DNA from: Chloracidobacterium sp.
GTDB lineage: Bacteria; Acidobacteriota; Blastocatellia; Pyrinomonadales; Pyrinomonadaceae
Assembly (NCBI GenBank): GCA_016711345.1
Contig: JADJTD010000001.1
Location: 2,232,001 to 2,296,000, forward strand
Direction: 5' to 3'
DNA: 64,000 bases
The translations under genes were made by a program, and so were the position numbers. Positions 63,201 to 64,000 of this stretch are shown one piece after another (position 1 is the stretch's first letter; each line of letters starts with the position of its first letter). The notes under the pieces were generated by a model. That model was not told where the DNA came from and did no database searches. It saw nothing but the letters and a program-made list of their open reading frames with translations.

Positions 63201-63505
63201 CTCAGACGCTCGTAACCGACGGCCAGATCGAACTCTCGGCAGCGGCTCCAAACCAAGCTGAGATGACAGGCCGCGTGGTAAATTCAATGGGGCAGGGCGT
63301 CGCAAATGCCCGCGTCATATTGACTGACATCACGGGAGCAAGCCGCTCGATGGTTTCGGATGCATCCGGCGTTTATCGTTTCGGAGGGCTGCAAGTCGGC
63401 CAGACGTTTACGATCAGCGTTGATGCGAGACAGTCGAGATTTGCCCCGCTGACGGTTAGCGTTACGGGACAGTCAGTAAATGTGGATATGATCGCCGGAC
63501 AATAG
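54278..63505 (+). CDS. Giant exported multi-domain protein: cohesin, beta-helices, P-domain, CSLREA, dockerin, cohesin
   Basis: This 3,075-residue protein has a signal or anchor helix at residues 15-34. In order it has a cohesin-like domain (about 80-222, FDIQITFDPAVIQP), Thr/Pro linker 1 (225-322), a right-handed beta-helix (325-1107), an Ig-like part (1110-1225), a second helix with polymorphic N/G/T turns (1240-1730), linker 2, a P-proprotein-convertase-like domain (1768-1946, HSWPGDIDMMLVGPDG), linker 3, a CSLREA domain (2007-2070, GDGICADAGGFCSLRAAI) with a third helix to about 2585, and linker 4. It then has a dockerin-like segment (2737-2795, DVSGNGNINSFDAAQIAAY), a second cohesin-like domain (2865-2988) and a carboxypeptidase-regulatory-like domain to the end. 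It is probably a surface or released adhesin or scaffold. Carrying both cohesin and dockerin is notable. No C-terminal sorting signal is recognised. It has its own promoter and terminator. Confidence 0.9.
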   Translation: MLRNQRSFRFSRVKGFAIFTVLLALLTAITTLGAGGSHLAFIDSATEFFGLQTKIAPIFSNEQTNAPITVSNKDESASSQVFAVTASLPNLTETPGNITIPLTVGDMTGEGIFAFDIQITFDPAVIQPTGSGIDNVGTLSSGASVSAGITNAGHIIISGFQATEFAGAGTLVNLKFTVQNNLGASTNLTFEDYTDPGSVFHPGFKFNEGTPVANTTNGSVAIPAATATSTATATDTPTATNTATATATETFTPTATATETFTPTATATETFTPTATATETFTPTATATETFTPTATATETFTPTETSTSTATSTATFTPTPSGPCGSGGNIEIDSTGYTTLTAAFAAINAGTHTGALTVLVCADSSEGTGTALLNASGGPSSYSTVLIRPFGGAARTISGTGTAGSPMINFDGADNVTIDGLNTGGDSLTISNSNTSTTANTSTIRYINDATSNTIQNATIRGAALGASTGTIFYSTTTGSTGNDNNTVTACNVGPVGASFPANGILSSGTTTTQATRNSGLVITNNNIFDFFTNTAVIANGFLASAGTTDATITGNSFYQTATRTMSVAASGFIGISIADTSSINNNVSNNFIGGSAASAGGTAWTQTGAVTHTFIGIRMSVGSATASSLQNNTITNLNISTSSTSTINAGISAVTGAFNIGTTTGNTIGATTGTGSITWTAAGANQFAGILTGTGTPNGINISNNKVGSITFAGAGTTTFYGIRFQGAATLAGYTVSNNLIGSTSTANSITSNANGAVVGVSGTQTLFPATVSNNTIQNLQSTSTGTSASLRGIELTGSVSGQSISGNTIANFSTTSTNTSANSGSALLGITFSGTATSGNTITTNTIRDMASTTSGATAVSNQGIYIASTPGTTISRNFIYNLTTASTSTTSVINGINLFNSSATINMFNNMMRLGLGVGNNPIIRGILDNSASASPTNILHNSIYIDGTQGANTVNTACISKAVASTMTVRNNILWNNRASTGAPGAGTGRHYGIQTTSGNPTSNYNDIYTPNNGGAVGFSTADRVTLTDWRTFTSQDLNSFNADPQFIDATNATTPDLHIHPTNVTVIEGNGTLVSPPTDDFDGQTRSGLTPVDIGADAGNFSGLDLTAPSISYTAFGNTSLVTNRTLAATITDAGGVAGGADSPRIYFKKSTDGSYVSTQCTGTYNCVVDYTLVGGGSVASGDIIQYFVVAQDTAGNLGSNPAAGFTGTNVNAVTTPPTTPNSYNIVVPFTGSYNVGTGETYTSLTNAGGIFAAINASLLSGNVTINITSDLTGETGTNALNQWSEEGVGNYTLTLKPSGAPRSITSTTGATGLITLNGADRVTIDGSTSGGTDRSLTLINANTTTSGTTVVGLFSSGIGAGATNNTIKNTIIQNGNKFEASTTSFNFGIYAGSGASATSADIDNLTIQNNLIQRCQYGIQAVGFTGGELNGLVIQDNTIGGAVLADYLGRFGILVGTANGATVTRNTLRNSLYTAAANGIGILASSGLVNSSITRNSISNLEASNSGGYGFSAITVATANASSNLTVANNFIYDIRGTGWTTGALSDTVAGIRVTGTTVGGVNIFNNSVNLFGSYAGSSGSATVSAALMVNGTTVTGLDIRNNSFANTFDNSAGTGDKSYAIFTSTANTMFTSINYNNYYVSGSAPGALGAINAVDATTLGALATASGGDANSISANPNYASNTDLHVVGAPLLNVGETIAAVTDDFDGDARPQGVAYEIGADENEPVSTPTSTNTSTPTNTATATNTATDTPTPTATAACTPAVFANATAVTIPGTGTGSSSGSTGSSYPSNITVSGMSGNVYKVTVKLNNLTHSWPGDIDMMLVGPDGTTNAVIMSDVTDVSGAGVTDISFTLDSDSANAMPPGLPVLTDGSTYSPTNHVTGDIFLAPAPAAGGSSLATFVGASPNGTWSLYISDDASGDTGTLAGGWEISITTDLCPTPTATDTATATATATETFTPTATATETFTPTSTATNTDTPTPTATSTETSTPTFTPTPFKFFVDTTADTLDATIGDGICADAGGFCSLRAAISESNFAPGANTISLPSGVYTTTLAGAAENVNASGDYDITSDVIINGAGSGTTIVEANAAPGVATERVFHIRGAAAATALNVNINNLTVRHGRNTINAFGGGIRIDQGTGHNITLDNLVVTANLNGSSGGGISISGSTSATVNISNCTISGNSAGSAAAGTSAIGAGVQINVLNATTNITNSTITGNTASSGLTTAGGTGAGLSSVGLLTTITNSTISNNTASVTVAGATVPAFTGGVHVTAGTTTITGSTISGNQALVTAGTGAAIVGGIYNQQATVNIISSTVTGNSTTNTVNPANAFHAGVRALAGTVATTTNITDSSISNNTANGTEGGGIVNFVTSTANATVNLTRSTVSGNAVGAGGAAGGIENVATSTGLATVNLLNSTVSGNSAADGAGIYNFGATATVNLDYSTVAANTATNEGGGLYRDTSGAINVISSVVGDNTAPLSPDIFGVITSLDYNHIEDLTGGTFVPSANDVTGIDAGLGALANNGGPTFTHLPGFPVANLIPSGVNGCGTTVAFDQRGAAFPRPFGAGCDKGSVELQNGVTPTATNTATPTGTATETATPTATATETSTSTPTATETSTPTATATETFTPTPTATETSTPTATATATETATNTATATPTAPAVINGTITYGNANGLPAPPRFISNVQVNGAGSPPVSAITDGVGPTAGQYSLTGFGAGSYTVTPSKTGGVNSAINSFDAGRIAQHVSALNFLTGNALVAADVSGNGNINSFDAAQIAAYVVALPPYGNAGQWRFFTIPSIPFPVGSTPTSRTYPSVSGTTNGEDYTGILVGEVSGNWVNTGARPASGPERQTAAALPRLVAPADGEVLIPVSVQGASNKGIIAYEFNLRYDPSVIQPQADPINVAGTVSRGLSVVANAAEPGLLKVAVYGAMPIDENGLLLNLRFTAVGAPGTVSPLTWEKLIFNEGDPQTLVTDGQIELSAAAPNQAEMTGRVVNSMGQGVANARVILTDITGASRSMVSDASGVYRFGGLQVGQTFTISVDARQSRFAPLTVSVTGQSVNVDMIAGQ
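55011..55190 (+). repeat. Six 30-bp coding repeats in Thr/Pro linker 1
   Basis: GAGACATTTAC or GAAACATTTAC recurs every 30 bases (55021, 55051, 55081, 55111, 55141, 55171) and encodes TATATETFTP. Third codon positions differ between units (CCCCAACT, ACCGACA, TCCGACA), so the units are old or selected at the protein level. Related linkers lie at about 59478-59580, 60116-60296 and 62036-62280. Confidence 0.9.
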
Positions 63506-63529
63506 AAGGTCGGCAATCTAAATAGCAAA

Positions 63530-63558
63530 GGGCGGGTATAATTACCCGCCCTTTTTTT
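63530..63558 (+). terminator. Rho-independent terminator of the giant gene
   Basis: GGGCGGGTA (63530-63538) pairs with TACCCGCCC (63543-63551) around a TAAT loop, followed by seven T residues. It lies 25 bases after the stop codon. Confidence 0.93.
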
Positions 63559-63583
63559 GTCTAGTGGATCGTCAATCAACCGA

Positions 63584-64000
63584 TCATAAAGACCAAGTTC
63601 CGCAAAACGCCAGATCTGCTCGGCCTGTGATCACCATCTCGTCGTCGTCACGCCAATTTACGAGCGTCATGCCGCCCTCGGAATGCACCGAAACGTTTCG
63701 TCCTGTCTTGTTCATCAATGCGGATAGAACAGCAGAGCCGCTCGCACATGTGCCTGAAGCAGCAGTCTCGCCCGCGGCCCGTTCCCAGATACGGATCTCG
63801 ATGTTTTCGCGGTCCATAACTCTAACAAACACAATATTTGCGCGGTCGGGAAATCTCTCATGCGTTTCCATTGCTTTGCCGAGCGTGCGCCAGTCAAAAT
63901 CGAAATCATCAACAAAGACACAGGCCACAGGATTACCAACATTCACGCCGGCAAACGTTATCTCTTCACCATTGACAGTCAGTTGTCCGTCCGTAACGTG
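63584..64000 (-). CDS. dapF: Diaminopimelate epimerase-like protein (5' partial)
   Basis: The frame is open to the right edge, so the N-terminal half is missing. The visible C-terminal half reads like DapF: FAGVNVGNPVACVFVDDFD, ANIVFVRV, IRIWERAAGETAASGTCASGS, MVITGRADLAF. DapF interconverts LL- and meso-diaminopimelate with two cysteines; the second (ACGSGACA in E. coli, C217) aligns here with Ser (codon at 63755-63757), and the following Gly with Cys. The gene may thus have altered chemistry or a different substrate, or be a paralogue. The first cysteine lies outside the window. Confidence 0.75.
   Translation of the reverse strand, partial: HVTDGQLTVNGEEITFAGVNVGNPVACVFVDDFDFDWRTLGKAMETHERFPDRANIVFVRVMDRENIEIRIWERAAGETAASGTCASGSAVLSALMNKTGRNVSVHSEGGMTLVNWRDDDEMVITGRADLAFCGTWSL

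Overview
The window is a gene-dense chromosomal stretch of about 50% GC from a Gram-negative-type bacterium. Signs of an outer-membrane cell plan are a TonB-domain protein, many signal peptides and a periplasmic-type deaminase. The mix fits Acidobacteriota, class Blastocatellia (Pyrinomonadaceae-like): exported M1 and M14 peptidases, a T/P-rich cohesin/CSLREA giant protein, RNase E/G with an internal insertion, a suf operon with foreign genes, and many palindromic intergenic repeats. That placement is inference. I see no rRNA, tRNA, CRISPR array, transposase or prophage.

Layout. 1-6.6 kb: the end of a degenerate M1-peptidase/TPR protein, two orphan small genes, and an RNase E/G gene with a promoter and a leader of about 370 nt. 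6.6-13.9 kb, minus strand: a proteostasis block transcribed hsp20, clpB, grpE, clpA/C-like, then a secreted lipoprotein-like gene behind a terminator. 14.1-20.6 kb, plus strand: a nucleoside uptake and salvage block (two ABC permeases, purine nucleoside phosphorylase, uridine kinase, cytidine deaminase, exported amidohydrolase) with two unknown genes in it. 20.7-27.2 kb: a TonB-domain protein, an active M1 aminopeptidase and an M14 carboxypeptidase, all exported. 27.4-38.6 kb: an Rrf2 regulator followed by sufB, sufC, sufD, sufS and sufU, with RidA, PhzF, membrane proteins, a GT39-like protein and formate-tetrahydrofolate ligase between them. 38.6-40.6 kb: three small conserved proteins. 40.6-53.1 kb: a surface-polysaccharide region (AsnB, bi-domain oxidoreductase, DegT aminotransferase, DUF354 protein, polyprenyl glycosylphosphotransferase, Gfo/Idh dehydrogenase, hexapeptide acetyltransferase). 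The last two and the DegT protein together look like a WbpB/D/E (WlbA/B/C) route to a 2,3-diacetamido-uronic acid. 53.2-54.1 kb: prmC. 54.3-63.5 kb: one 3,075-residue exported protein carrying cohesin-like, beta-helix, P-domain, CSLREA, dockerin and second cohesin-like modules joined by Thr/Pro linkers. The window ends in a dapF-like gene whose second catalytic cysteine is serine.

A second layer is repeat DNA. At least five copies of one roughly 75-bp palindrome, with core AGAAGCCCGCACG, sit at gene ends, and in three genes they supply the last codons and stop. Two other palindromes lie in frame inside genes (the M1 aminopeptidase and sufD). A 37-nt segment of a GATGGCTTTTTG repeat recurs exactly, inverted, 19 kb apart. 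These mobile-looking palindromes, and the giant self-complementary-looking cohesin/dockerin protein, are the most unusual content.
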